DNA of 64,000 nucleotides from Dromaius novaehollandiae (lineage: Eukaryota; Chordata; Aves; Casuariiformes; Dromaiidae). Shown here in pieces: positions 25,590 to 36,465 of this stretch (its first letter is position 1; each line of letters begins with the position of its first letter). The DNA is taken from contig NC_088113.1 in NCBI RefSeq assembly GCF_036370855.1, positions 19,798,501-19,862,500 on the forward strand. Reading direction: 5' to 3'. Position numbers and translations under genes: made by a program. The notes beneath the pieces were generated by a model. The model saw only the letters and a list, made by a program, of their open reading frames with translations. It ran no database searches and had not been told where the DNA came from.

Positions 25590-26090
25590 TATACCCGGCG
25601 CTCTGCATTAGCCGAGAGACTGCTGTGCTCCCAGCCGATGCTCTCCTCATTCAAAAGCCGCAGGGAGGCTGTGCAGGGAGGTTGCTGAGCCCTGCGGAAA
25701 GACCTGCGGCTGCCGAGGTGCGCATCCCCGTCACCGCGCAGAGCGGGCCGCGGCCGGGCCGGGACGGTCACCGTGCGGCAGGAGCACCGAGCCCGGGAGC
25801 CGTCCTGCAGGGACGCGCCGCGCGGCCGAGGATGCCCTGCTCTTCCCCAGCAAAACTAGCCCTCGTTTTCAGCAGCATTAAATTCACAGTGAGCAACACA
25901 AGCTGAAAAGTAGTTACAGTCTGCAGAGCCGAGCCGCGAAGCCCCCCCAGACCGCGGTCCCACACAGGGGCCGGGAGCGCTCCAAGTCCACCCGGGCCGG
26001 CGCCGCGGCGGCAGGGATGCTCTGCCCGGACGGAGCTGCCCTAACGGGACCCGAACCAGCTCCTGCCAGGCCGTTTCCCCCTTCCCTCCC
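25590..26090. promoter_or_regulatory. Third orphan CpG island, candidate promoter
   Basis: A CpG-dense block with CCGCGGCCGG-type sequence, densest at 25,740-25,840 and 25,925-26,030. No gene can be assigned on either strand. The following 26,090-27,060 stays GC-rich with chance open frames of up to 186 codons. Together with the islands at 19-20 and 24 kb this makes a cluster of islands lacking visible genes. Confidence 0.4.
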
Positions 26091-28090
26091 AGGGCCCTGG
26101 CACCTTGTGCAGCTAAGCCTCAGGAATTTCCTAGTTCTCTCTGAACTGCGAGTACCCGAGATGAGATGGGACCCCGCAACCCTCGGCAGTGGCCTAAGCC
26201 ATGGCTTGTCCTAGGCAGAGCTTGCTGGGCAATTTATGAAGCAAGCTGCAGCCCAGCCTGGATGCACTGCGAGCACAGAGCGGGCTGGAAAACATCGCTG
26301 CAAGCTGCGGCAGAGCCGGCCCCAGCGCGGGCACCACGGGAAACCTCCGCTCTGCAACCCCCCCAGCTGCCTGGCGCATCCTCTACTGAGCTCAGAGCTT
26401 CCAGGAAAGAAAAGCTCAGGCCCTGCACAGCTCCAGAGGGAAACCCCCCGCCGGAGCCGCATCGCTTCCCGAGGTCCTGCACCCGACCCTCCCTCCCATC
26501 TCCTCCGGCCCCGCAGAACCAGTTTCCTCCGCTCAGCCACGCTGGGCTGCTGGTGGTGAGAAGAGGAGAAGCCCGGTCTCCCAGGCTGGGAGTTTCGCCC
26601 CGAACGATTCGCATTCTGTCTGTCCCCAAGGCCCGGGGGGGGCCAGGCCACACAGGCACTGAGCAGCCCGGAGGTCACTGGAGTCGGAAGAAAACGAGGC
26701 AGAACATCGCTTGCAAGTTAATTTGAAACAACCGGCGCCTCGCAGAGCCGTCAGGAGCGTCTGTCCCGCAGCGACAGCTAACATTTTCCGAGGATACCGC
26801 AGAGCCGAGATGCTAGCTGGGAGGGGAGAGCAAACGAGCTGCTCCAAAAGCTCGGGCACGATTACTCTGAGAGCCCTCCAGGCACGCTAAGCCGGGCTCA
26901 GGCACACGTGCTCGTGGCCACGCGTGTTCCTGCCACGCCGGACAGAGGCACGGCAAGGCCAGGGGACGACAGCAAAGCTCGCGGATGGTTTGCAGAAGTC
27001 GAGCCCTGAGGTCTCCCGCGGGCAGGGCTGGCAGCAGCAGCACGTGGCCTCCTGCACGGGGTAGTGCAGCTGCTAAACGCGTGTCCGCTGTCCAGCCTGC
27101 GCCGCTCTCATCTTGTGCCTAATTAATGGAGCTTTATTGTTATCTTGTATAATGCAATAGCTGCTATAAAGAAGCAATTACTCTGGATGGAACTTGCACT
27201 GAGGAAAAAATGTATTCCAGGACTAATGGGACATGTCTAAGCTTTAGCAGCTGGACAGGGAGCAGCAAGAGGTGTGAACGCACCAGGCAAACGCCAGGGC
27301 CTGGAGCGACGCTGCTCCGCGCAGTGCAGGGCCCCGCGCCAAGGCTCAGCTCAGCTCCGTCAGACCAGCGGAGGGGAGGGAACGAGGCCTCATTTATCCG
27401 TGCAGCCGGATTACACGGTCAGCCAGGAAAGGAGCCACAAGCAACACACACAGGGCCAGGGAATAAAAGCAGGTCCCTGGTCCAGGATGTAAAAGCGGGT
27501 TTCACTCAGACAAAGGGAGGTAGATGGAGAATTTGGCCCTGCTGGGGCTGGGAAATGACAGAGCCAGAAAAGGACACCAGGCACCCAGGTGAGGCTTGGG
27601 GAGGGCCTGGGAATGGGGACGAGGGCATGTCCCACCGCACAGGACCCGAGCCCGAGCCTCTGCTCCCTTCGCTAGTGGTACCCGCGCTGCAACCGTGCTC
27701 CGACAGCGGCTTTGCACGTGCATACATCAGCCCAGCGGACAAGAACTACGTCTGTCCCAATCCCTCCTGCTTTCTTCTGCTCTGTCCCCCAGGAAGCAGG
27801 AGCTCCTGTCTGGGCAGGGACCCTTCCTTACTCGACGCGGGTAAAACGCCTGGCACGGTGCTGCACGGACCGCGGAGGGCTTCAGGGCAGGGCAGGGGAA
27901 AGCAGAGCCTCCTGCCAGCAGCCTCCGCTCACAATACAGCCAAGACAGTTCAAACTACCCGGCTCATCCCAGCCTCTCGTCTCCGCTCAGCCCAGCCAGC
28001 AACAGCATGCAAGGGAAGCGCCAGGGGCTGCTGGAACCGGCTCTAAAACCCCAGCCCGGTCAGCTGGTTTGCATTTTCCATGTGTTTGGG
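26091..28090. other. Non-coding stretch with one AT-rich homeodomain-type patch
   Basis: It is mostly GC-rich with chance open frames, including one of 278 codons at 27,210-28,046 that has low-complexity composition and runs into the tandem repeat. The exception is 27,119-27,195. This sharply AT-rich patch holds TAATTAAT, TTATTGTTATC, a CTATAAA and CAATTA in about 75 bases. That looks like a clustered transcription-factor site element, and such patches are often conserved non-coding elements. Confidence 0.4.
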
Positions 28091-28264
28091 GAAAGACAGA
28101 AAGACAGACAGAAAGACAGACAGAAAGACAGACAGAAAGACAGACAGAAAGACAGACAGAAAGACAGACAGAAAGACAGACAGAAAGACAGACAGAAAGA
28201 CAGACAGAAAGACAGACAGAAAGACAGACAGAAAGACAGACAGAAAGACAGACAGAAAGAAAGA
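28091..28264. repeat. 12-bp GACA/GAAA minisatellite, about 13 perfect units
   Basis: The unit AAGACAGACAGA, a compound of one GAAA and two GACA tetranucleotides, repeats about 13 times without error from 28,101 to 28,256, with a partial unit at each edge. Because 12 is a multiple of three and no frame of the unit contains a stop, all six frames are open. They give Thr-Glu-Arg-Gln or Arg-Lys-Thr-Asp repeats on the + strand and Ser-Val-Cys-Leu or Ser-Val-Phe-Leu repeats on the - strand. These are artefacts, not genes. The perfect homogeneity implies recent expansion and likely length polymorphism. Confidence 0.97.
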
Positions 28265-31200
28265 ACATGGCCCTTTAATACTCATTCAGCATCACTCTGA
28301 AGGCTTTGTTAGCTAAATTAAAATGTATCACCCACGTCTTGCCGGTCTACATTCACAGCACAAAGGGCAGTGAAAAGCTGGCTTGGATCGTATGTCCAAT
28401 GCCCCAGCGAGCAATGCAGGGAGGGCCAGGCACTGCGAGCTCCGACTCTCCTTTTGCATTTCTTTCTCAGGAGAAAGGTTCTTGAGGAGATCTCATCAAT
28501 TTGTGCGAAGTTCAGCCCAGTTACAGCTCCACTCGGCACCGTGTCACGTCTTCTCCAAACGGCTCTCGCGCCAGCACGGCGGCAGGACCGGTCCTGACCC
28601 TGGCCCTTACACTCGCAGACCTGCAAGTGCTCCCCAGCTACGACAGGCCAGCAGCGTTCACCAAACTCAGCTCATTCAGCATTTTTATACCAGTTGGCCC
28701 AAATCTCTCCTCTTTTTCTCTCAGGCTTTGTCAAGTTTAATTAAAATTCCTATACACAGCTAGTTCTTTCACTCGGTCTATTATCTCCCATGCGCTCCAC
28801 TGCCTGCCTCATCAAGCTCGTTTCGCTAGGAACCCACCTCTCTGCGAACGGATCCACTGTCGGGAGGCAATGCCTGGCCTGCCTTCGGGGCTGCAGGGAG
28901 CCATTCGTGCATCCCACCGACGAGGCAGATGTTCCGAGGACCCATTCGCTGTGCATTCAAGGATAAATCACATTTCAGATTAGAGAGGCATCTGCTAGGT
29001 ATTTATTTCCATTAAAGCGTTGCTTCGCTACAGGAAATTAAAGTCAGGACGAGGAGGAGATGGAGGTGAGTCTGCCCTACCCATGTATGCATTGCTTTTG
29101 GAGTCACAGGTCACACTACCCAGCATACTACTGAGACCCAGAGGTACCCGCACAGAGCATACGCAGGGCATTTATCTGCATCCCTACCCACCCTGCAAAG
29201 TTTGCACATGTGGTGGCAAGTGGGGCATTTAATTTTCAAGAATTATTTAAAAAAAATCTCTGCCTGGGGTGTTTGATCCTGGTTGCATGGAGAAGCTGCC
29301 TAGCCTGGCAGGCAGGGTTAGGCTCTTCGCTGTTCATCTGCATTCATCTTGGACAAGCTTCCTCGGCATTTCTGCATGTTGCAAACTGAAGGCCTTCACC
29401 AGGGCACCAGTGAAGTCCAATATCACAGGGCAGGTTCCTTCCCTACCAGCCAAATCCTGCCCTGCCCAGATGCCTTCTGGTTATGATCAGGGTAGGAAAG
29501 GCCAACTTTTAGGCGTCAGGCTCATTAGGAGAGTGAAGGACACATCCCTCCCTCCCAGCATGACCCAGACCATCCTCGGTGTATGTGTCATCCCTCTCAA
29601 AACCAACTGATGGAGCAAACAGTGGTTTCGAGGCAGAGCACGCGTTTCAGCATCCAGACACAACAACCGGACCTTGCACCGGGGCCAAGACGGGCCACGT
29701 GTCAGGCCACAGCAGGAAGCTCTGTTAGATGGGGCCGGAGCCCGCATGCCTTGTGCAGGCGGTGGGGGGCTGCTCTGCAACATGAGGCACTGGGAGGAGG
29801 CGAGGAGGGAGTCGCAGAATGGGCAAAAAGCAGAGGTTTTAAGCCATATGCATCCTATGGTAACAAGCCCCTGCAGAGCTTCTCTATTCCTCCCTCCCCA
29901 GGAAATCAAATTTCAGATCGGTACATGGAGATCGCATTTGATGCTGCCTTCTCTGGTCTCACACATCAAACCGCCGAGAGCTGCCCGTGGTGCCTTTCTG
30001 ATCTGTCAGGTTTAAAGTGGGCGGTTTGCAGGGGAGGGCAGGAGCCTGTGCACTCTCAGGATTGTGCGGTACCTCCTGAAGGGAAAGGATAAACCCCTGG
30101 GGAACAGGCAGACGGGGAAGGAGAGCAACAAAGAGCTTCAAAGGAACAACCCTGGGAAGAAAACAACAGAGAGGCTGAGACAGCTCAGGGTTTTCACTGC
30201 AAGGCAAACAGTTCAAACAGGCCTAGAAGGTTAGTGATGAGGAGGCTGTGGCTATCCAGTATCTCCCATCTGTAATGGGATGGTGGGTCCCCACGTCCCA
30301 CATCCCCAGTTACCCCAGGGCTCAGCAGAGACACAGAGGAGTGATGCAGCAAGGGGTTCTGGGCTCCAGCACAAGGTGCACTGAGAAAAATTCTTCATGC
30401 CCAGCTAGGCAGACAGGACATCCAGGCTCTGCAGAAGTCCAGGCATGTTCCTGCAGCCCCCCTCTCCCACCTGCCATGATTGCCTGTCCTTTCATCCCCA
30501 GGACACAGAGCTTCCCAGCTCAGGTGGACACCAGAACACATGGACATAGGCAGCTATTCCTTCCGCAGCCCTGCAGGCACAACAGCACGCTCACACCGCT
30601 TCACCAGGGGGGTGGTGACAGACGCAAGGTCAGTCTGCCTTGCAGGCCAGCGGACACCAGCTCCCAGAAGCATTAAGCTAGCTCCTGTGACTTCTTTAAC
30701 ACACCAAAAAGGAGCCTTTCTGATTTCAGGCTCCTCATATTTCCAGCCTTCTAGAGAAGAGCCAAGGCTGAGCCACAGTGGTTGACTCAAGGTTTATGCA
30801 ATGGGAACATGTTGCCTCCTGCAGACTCCCAGAAGCACTGCAGAGAAGCTGGGCTGACATCCCAAGCCAGCACAGATGCTTCTGTAGCCTCCAGTTTCCC
30901 TTTCAAATGGCAAAATCCTGTTGTCATCCAAGAGGCCATACACCAGCCAGAAATGCGCAAGGAGGCATTGGAAACCTGGCTCAGCACCAGACATCTCAAC
31001 ATCACCCAGCCCAGTGCCACCGATTTCCAGAGCCTGGGACTCTCCCAAGCACTGTGCGTTCTCCAAACGGCAGCCTCAGCACAGCACACACAAGCTAATG
31101 AGCAGGAGATGTTAACAACGTGGACTGCAATGCTGTCAAGTGAATGCTAATCAGGTTAAACTTCTTCATCGAGCTCTCAGATCAAAAGATGCCTCTTTTC

Positions 31201-34200
31201 TAAAGCCTTTAAGAAAAAAACACTTATGTCTCTAGCCCTGTGGAAATGACAAACAACCTCGGAAAGAAGCAGAGAGGAAAGACAAAGAAAGCAAGGGGAA
31301 AGCAGCTGGGAAGGTGGCATCTTCCATGTTTAGTTCCAGCGCATTTTTCCCTTCATCAGACACCTCCAACTTGCCCTAGGTGAGACACGAGGCATTTTGC
31401 ACACCAGGGAAGAGCTCTTGGAGCTCTTCGGACAGGCACATATGGGTTGCTGAGGCAAATGGGACAAACGAGCTGCCACTTCTAGCACTGCACCTCTCGC
31501 GTGTGGCACTGGGGATGGGGGAGCCCCTGTGTCTTGCAGGGCCATCCACACGGGCAGCACCGTGCAGAGCCCAGGGTGACTCTTCCAACCAGCGATGGAA
31601 GGCGTGGGCCCAGCAGCTTTCAAGTTAACATCCAGTTTTGGAAACGGCCAAACATGGTATTGAGGCATACTTATTTTGAAATTGTCTTTAACAGAGAGAG
31701 GCAGAAAAAGGGAGGACATCAGGCCCCAAGTGGAACAACACGCTTCCTTTGGAGTCCCAGGAGCTGCTGGGAATTGCAGTGAACCAAAACGTTCCCGATA
31801 CAGGGGCTGAGCATCGCAGTGCTGTGCACCCCAGGCGAGCTCCCTTCCCCGGCACGCTCGGGAGCTTGCCCAACCCATGTGCCCGAGTGTGGGCATCAGG
31901 CCAAGCACTTCGGACACAAAGCGCTTTCTGGGCCCTAATACAAGCTTAGACCCAGAATTCAGATGTGGTCTAGATCTGGAGTTGTGAAGCAACACAGAAC
32001 TCCTCCTCCCCTTTCTCATGCTCCCCATCTTCTCCTGGGGGAAGCACATTCCAGCAGGGAAGGGGCATCGCTCTCGCTTGCTCCTTTAGCCCCAATCCCA
32101 CGAGCCAAGGAGGTTTCTCCAGACCCTCCAGCAGCCCCTCTTCTGCCCTCACCAGTCGCTGCCTGTCCTCCGCACACTCCCCACTTGCAGCAGTCATTCA
32201 CTGCTGTTTCCCATCCCATACATTCCCTTCCATTTAGAGATATTGTCAGTTGAGAATTAGAGCTCAGATGTTTGTTATTTCTAATGCAATTTCAAGCCAA
32301 AATACAAGGCTGCACTGTTTAGTCTTTTCCCCCGCTCTCACCACTGAAGTATGGCAGCTGAGTCAGCATTTTGCATTACCAAGTGTGGTGCATTCCCCAT
32401 GGACAGATGGCAAACCCTTAACTCTTCGAGAAGCTCCTAGATATTTTTACTGCCTTATTGCTTTTTTGCCTCTGTTTATTTTTTGAGCTGAAATAAGCAG
32501 AATGATGGGAAAAAAGAAATATCCTACCGAGTATTGCATCAGACCAGATTCCCATAAGGATTAATTTCAGTGGAAACAGCAAGGCCTTCATTTTTTGGCA
32601 GGGTGAAGTCAGCAAGGGCTGAGCCCTGGACCCCCCAGCACAGCAGGGTTGTTATCTTTTTCTTGGCACCTCTGGACCTCATGTCCCTGACCCCCACCTA
32701 GGTCAGGTTTCTTCTCCAAGTAACCGTGAGCCAGCTCTAGGCAGGACATTGGTGGAAGATGAGTGGAGATGGACAGATTCCACTCATCTCCCCATTGCTG
32801 GGAGGCATTTGCTCTCCTTCCCGCATACAGAATCTTACTGCACTGTGTCCCAACCCTTGTTCATGCTTGGTCTTGCTCCTGGCTTCGGAAGAACTTTCCT
32901 GTTTGCTCAGGAGCCCAGCAACAAAGACAAGCAGCTCTCCACATCCATGCCAGCCAATCCTCATCTATCCTTCTACATGAAGAAGTCCTGGCCACCACAA
33001 ATTGCCCTACAAGGAGCAGAGAAAGGAGACTAGCAGAAGCTAGTCTGGAGCAACCGGGTCTCCTCCCTCATGGTGCTTTGCTTTCATAGAAAACGTGAAA
33101 GAGTGTCTGCCTGGAGACTGCAGTGAGCTTGCCGGGAAGATAATGCAATGCTTAACAAGGAAACTTGCCTTTTTTTTTTTTCCTCCTTTTTTATTAAATG
33201 TGTTATGTGTCAGAACAGCCAGGCCATCTTTAACTCACTCTAATACCCTGAACACTATATAACTGGCTCTTGTGGCTGGTGAATATTTCTTACTTAGTGC
33301 TCCCATCTGCAAATGAGGTGCTAATACTAAGTAATACCCTGCAGCAATTTGTGCATTAGGAAGTTGGAGAACATTAGAAGAAAGTTCCATACTGTTTTCT
33401 CAGGAAAGGAAGATCCTTGACAGGCTGGGACAAAAATAGGAGTCTATTAGCCCATTTCTCCTTTACCTAAGGGAGTACAAGGGTGATTCAGGGCCTCTTT
33501 AGAAGACAAGGGGTCAATGTTTCAAGACACAGAGGACCTTGTTGATTCAGATAATCATTTATGATGCTTAGAGCACAGAACATCAGAGAGCCAAGAAAGC
33601 CCTCTCCAAACCGTCTTGGATTTGAGCTTATCTGGTGCCGATCAGCCCGACTGCCAGGGCACACAGGTGACGACACACCGACCCAGGCAGCTGATGAGCA
33701 GTGCCAGCGTGCCCACCCTCAGCCGGACCAGGGCAGCATCCCGGGCCGGGGCTACAGGAACCTCCAGGGATTTCCCATCCAACGTTTTTCCTGACTTCTG
33801 GGCTGGTGTCACATGGCCCAATGTCAAGTTCTCTGAAATTAAGGTTGCGTCATCGATTCGTGTCTCCCAGCAACTGCGCTATGTAATGTGCTGCAAAGCA
33901 AACTGCCCGTGGCCCAACAGCTATTTTTAACCCAGGGTAGACCGCATCTGTAGAATGAATTCCTAGGAAAAACAAACACCTGACACCGCTTTTGTTATGC
34001 CATAGCTGAAACCCGCTCAAGCCAGAGCAAAATGTGGAGAAATCCCTGCTGGGAGAATGCAGGGAATGAAGAAAGAGCACAACTAGAAAGCATTGAGGTT
34101 TTCTTACTGTTCCCATCCTTAAATCTCTTTGAAATCATTGAGACTCCTGGACTGAACCTTTCACAGGGAGGGAACTGAAGGGATCGCAGCAAGACGTGGA

Positions 34201-35590
34201 GATGTGCCTATTCTGCAGCCACATTAAAATCATCCTCCTTCTGCTTTCCTTGTCTAGGAACAGCAGCTCCTGCGAGCACCGAAACGAGGCACAGAGCACT
34301 CTGCCCAAGGGCTCCGGAGAGCTGCCGCAAACCTCGCTGCACAAGGACGCACATCAGCACCAGCACAGGAGAGCTGGGGAAGGACTTCTTTAGAAATAAG
34401 CTCTTCACATCTCTAAATAAAACTCCTGTTGACACACACCTGCCTCACTGCTGCCAGAAGAGAACAAGGAGCCACTTTTATCCTTCTGCATGAGCAGAGC
34501 TGAAGCAGGAGCTCAGCATTAATAAATTAATGGAAAGAAAACTGTGTTTGCTTTCAAATAGAGGCACTGTAGGTCCCAGCCTGCCCATCACAGCTCTCTG
34601 CTTTTGCCTAAATGAATACATTCAGCTGGCAGGGAAACTGGAAAAATGGGTTCTGCTGACACCCTTCTGGGACAGCATGGCAGAGCTGCCCTGTTTCTCT
34701 GTCGTCCCGTTTGCAATCTGCAGCCTCGGAGGCTGGTTCAGCACCTTTTGGCAGCACATTTCACATTATTCACCCTGCTAGAAACAGCTTTCTCAGTGCC
34801 CACCGTGGGGACCAGACCAGGGAGGGAGTCCAGCCAGCTCCAGGGCTTCCATCACTTTCCTAATGTCCATCAGTGCAGTAAGGCAGCGCCTGCCCCTGTT
34901 GACAGCACTGACCCTGGAGCAAGGAGCATCTTCCTGGCCTCATTCAGTTCACAGCAAAGGCTCTATCCCCCGATGGCTTCGCTGAAGCGGTCTCCAGCTT
35001 CCAGGCCTTATTTAGTGGCTTATTCAGCCTCTGAGGTAGCTGCATCCCCACAGCTGTGAGGAAAAGCTCTCTCCTCTGCGCTTTGGGCCAGGGCTGTTTA
35101 TTTGCACTCAGTCTCATCCCACATATTGTCCACCCCCAGCCCAGGTAACGCAGCAGGCTGGCAAGGATGCAACGCGCCGGTGCCAACAGCCCACGACGGC
35201 CTCGAGCATCCCAGCCTGCCAACCAGGTATCTGCCGGCCACAGCAGGGCAGCCTTCAAGCCAAGTCCCAAGCCAGCCTCTGACACCCCGGGGAAATATCT
35301 TGCCCCCTCCAGCAGCCAGTCTCCTCCCTACTCAAAAGCAAGATATTTTCCCATTTACACTAGCTGCTAGCTTGGCTTAAATGCCAGCAGCCTGTTCGTT
35401 TACAGCCAGTGAGAAGAGGAACAAAGAAAGCTGCCTCTGACCCAAAAAGCTGACAATTAAGGGATAAAACAAGCAACAAATAAGCAGATAAACCTGGGTG
35501 GCACCAAGACACTAGAGCCCAGCAGGGCTGCAGCCTTGGCAGCCAGCACAGCCAAAGGGCACCGGCTGGATGCAAGAGCAGGGAGCGCGT
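28265..35590. other. Non-coding stretch, no gene seen
   Basis: About 7 kb with no supported gene or RNA. Chance frames reach 239 codons on the minus strand (31,330-32,049) without family features. It holds a ZNF143-like site at 31,755-31,781 (listed separately) and a T tract at 33,170-33,181. Scattered AT-rich patches between 33.1 and 33.6 kb show no clear structure. Confidence 0.5.
31755..31781 (-). promoter_or_regulatory. ZNF143/SBS-like site (weak)
   Basis: Read on the minus strand the segment contains CTGCAATTCCCAGCAG, which differs by one base from the TACAATTCCCAGCA core of the ZNF143 (SBS) motif. Such sites usually sit in promoters, but no CpG island is present here. The motif also occurs inside old dispersed repeats, so its activity is doubtful. 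Confidence 0.3.
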
Positions 35591-35599
35591 GGCTGCAGG

Positions 35600-36130
35600 T
35601 GAGAGGAGTGCCCGGGAAAGGGGAGATCATCAAAGCCAAAGTGGGAAAGCCATCCTTGCTGCAGCATCCGAGTGGATGCAAGCTGGGCAAGAGCAAATTT
35701 GCTGAGGCCAAGAAAGGGATATTGCAGCAAGTGAAGGGGGATGTGATGAAAGAGTGGGTGGGAGTATTAGCTTCAGGAAAGACTCATCTTAGCAAGGTTA
35801 TGCAAGCCTTTGAGGTGGTCAGGATATGAAGACACAGAAGAAGGCAGAAGATGAAGACAGCACTCAAATTCTGGCTGAGGACCGCAGTTTCCTGGTGCTG
35901 CTGATCTCAGGGAAATGCTGAGCTGAGAAGGAGAGGTTAAAAGCTCTGATTTTGCCATGCTGCACTTGAGCTGGTGGTGAGACATTCATGAGATGTCACA
36001 GAGCTTGTCTGAGATATGAATTTGGGCAGGGAGAGGAGAGCCTGGAGTTGGGATGCATGCCTGTGAGTCATCACCATAGAGATGGTATTTGAGTGTAGCT
36101 GCAGATGAGATTACCCAGAGACACAGTGCC
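35600..36130 (+). mobile_element. Probable ancient interspersed repeat fragment (DNA-transposon type)
   Basis: The right part carries GTCATCACCATAGAGATGG followed by a GCAGATGAGATTACCCAGAGA stretch. This matches my memory of an old vertebrate repeat in which similar words occur in the same order and spacing. The left part, purine-rich on the + strand, has the same flavour and leaves a 97-codon chance frame open (35,536-35,829). No terminal inverted repeats or transposase are visible. I cannot name the family with confidence. Confidence 0.4.
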
Positions 36131-36368
36131 GAAGAGGGACACTGTTCTGCGAACTCCTGCGGCAGATGAACCGCCGACAACAGCCTAGCCCTTATCTGCC
36201 GAGGTGGATAACGGGCAGCCAACAACGAGGCACACACCAGGCAAGGCTCAGAGCTAGCCCACAGCCACACACCGGCCACACTTCAGGTCTCCATGTCAGA
36301 GGTACCTCCAGAGCGTGACACAGACCATCGTCAGAAAATGCCTGTCTTTTCTCCACTGATTACATAGC

Positions 36369-36465
36369 AAATCTAGGTCCCCAGACATTAGACTCCTAGC
36401 TCGGGCACTTCAAATGGGACAGATCTGGGCCTCAGTCCTCCCTGTGTAAAATGAGGGTAACCCCA
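36369..36465 (+). mobile_element. MIR-like SINE fragment
   Basis: The segment ends with GGGCCTCAGTCCTCCCTGTG and then TAAAATGAGGGTAAC. This corresponds to the well-known MIR core words GCCTCAGTTTCCTCATCTG and TAAAATGGGGATAAT. The left part (GACTCCTAGCTCGGGCACTT) also fits a diverged MIR body. It is a decayed non-autonomous element with no coding capacity. Confidence 0.6.

Noticed and set aside
27210..28046. 278-codon open frame on the + strand
   Set aside because: Chance frame in GC-rich DNA. No family features, and the overlapping minus-strand frames look equally plausible.
27987..28316. Cys/Leu/Val and Lys/Thr/Asp/Arg repeat proteins across the 12-bp array
   Set aside because: All frames are open only because the unit length is a multiple of three and contains no stop codon.
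31330..32049. 239-codon minus-strand frame
   Set aside because: No recognisable domain or splice sites. It spans DNA of changing composition and a ZNF143-like word, and reads as random sequence.
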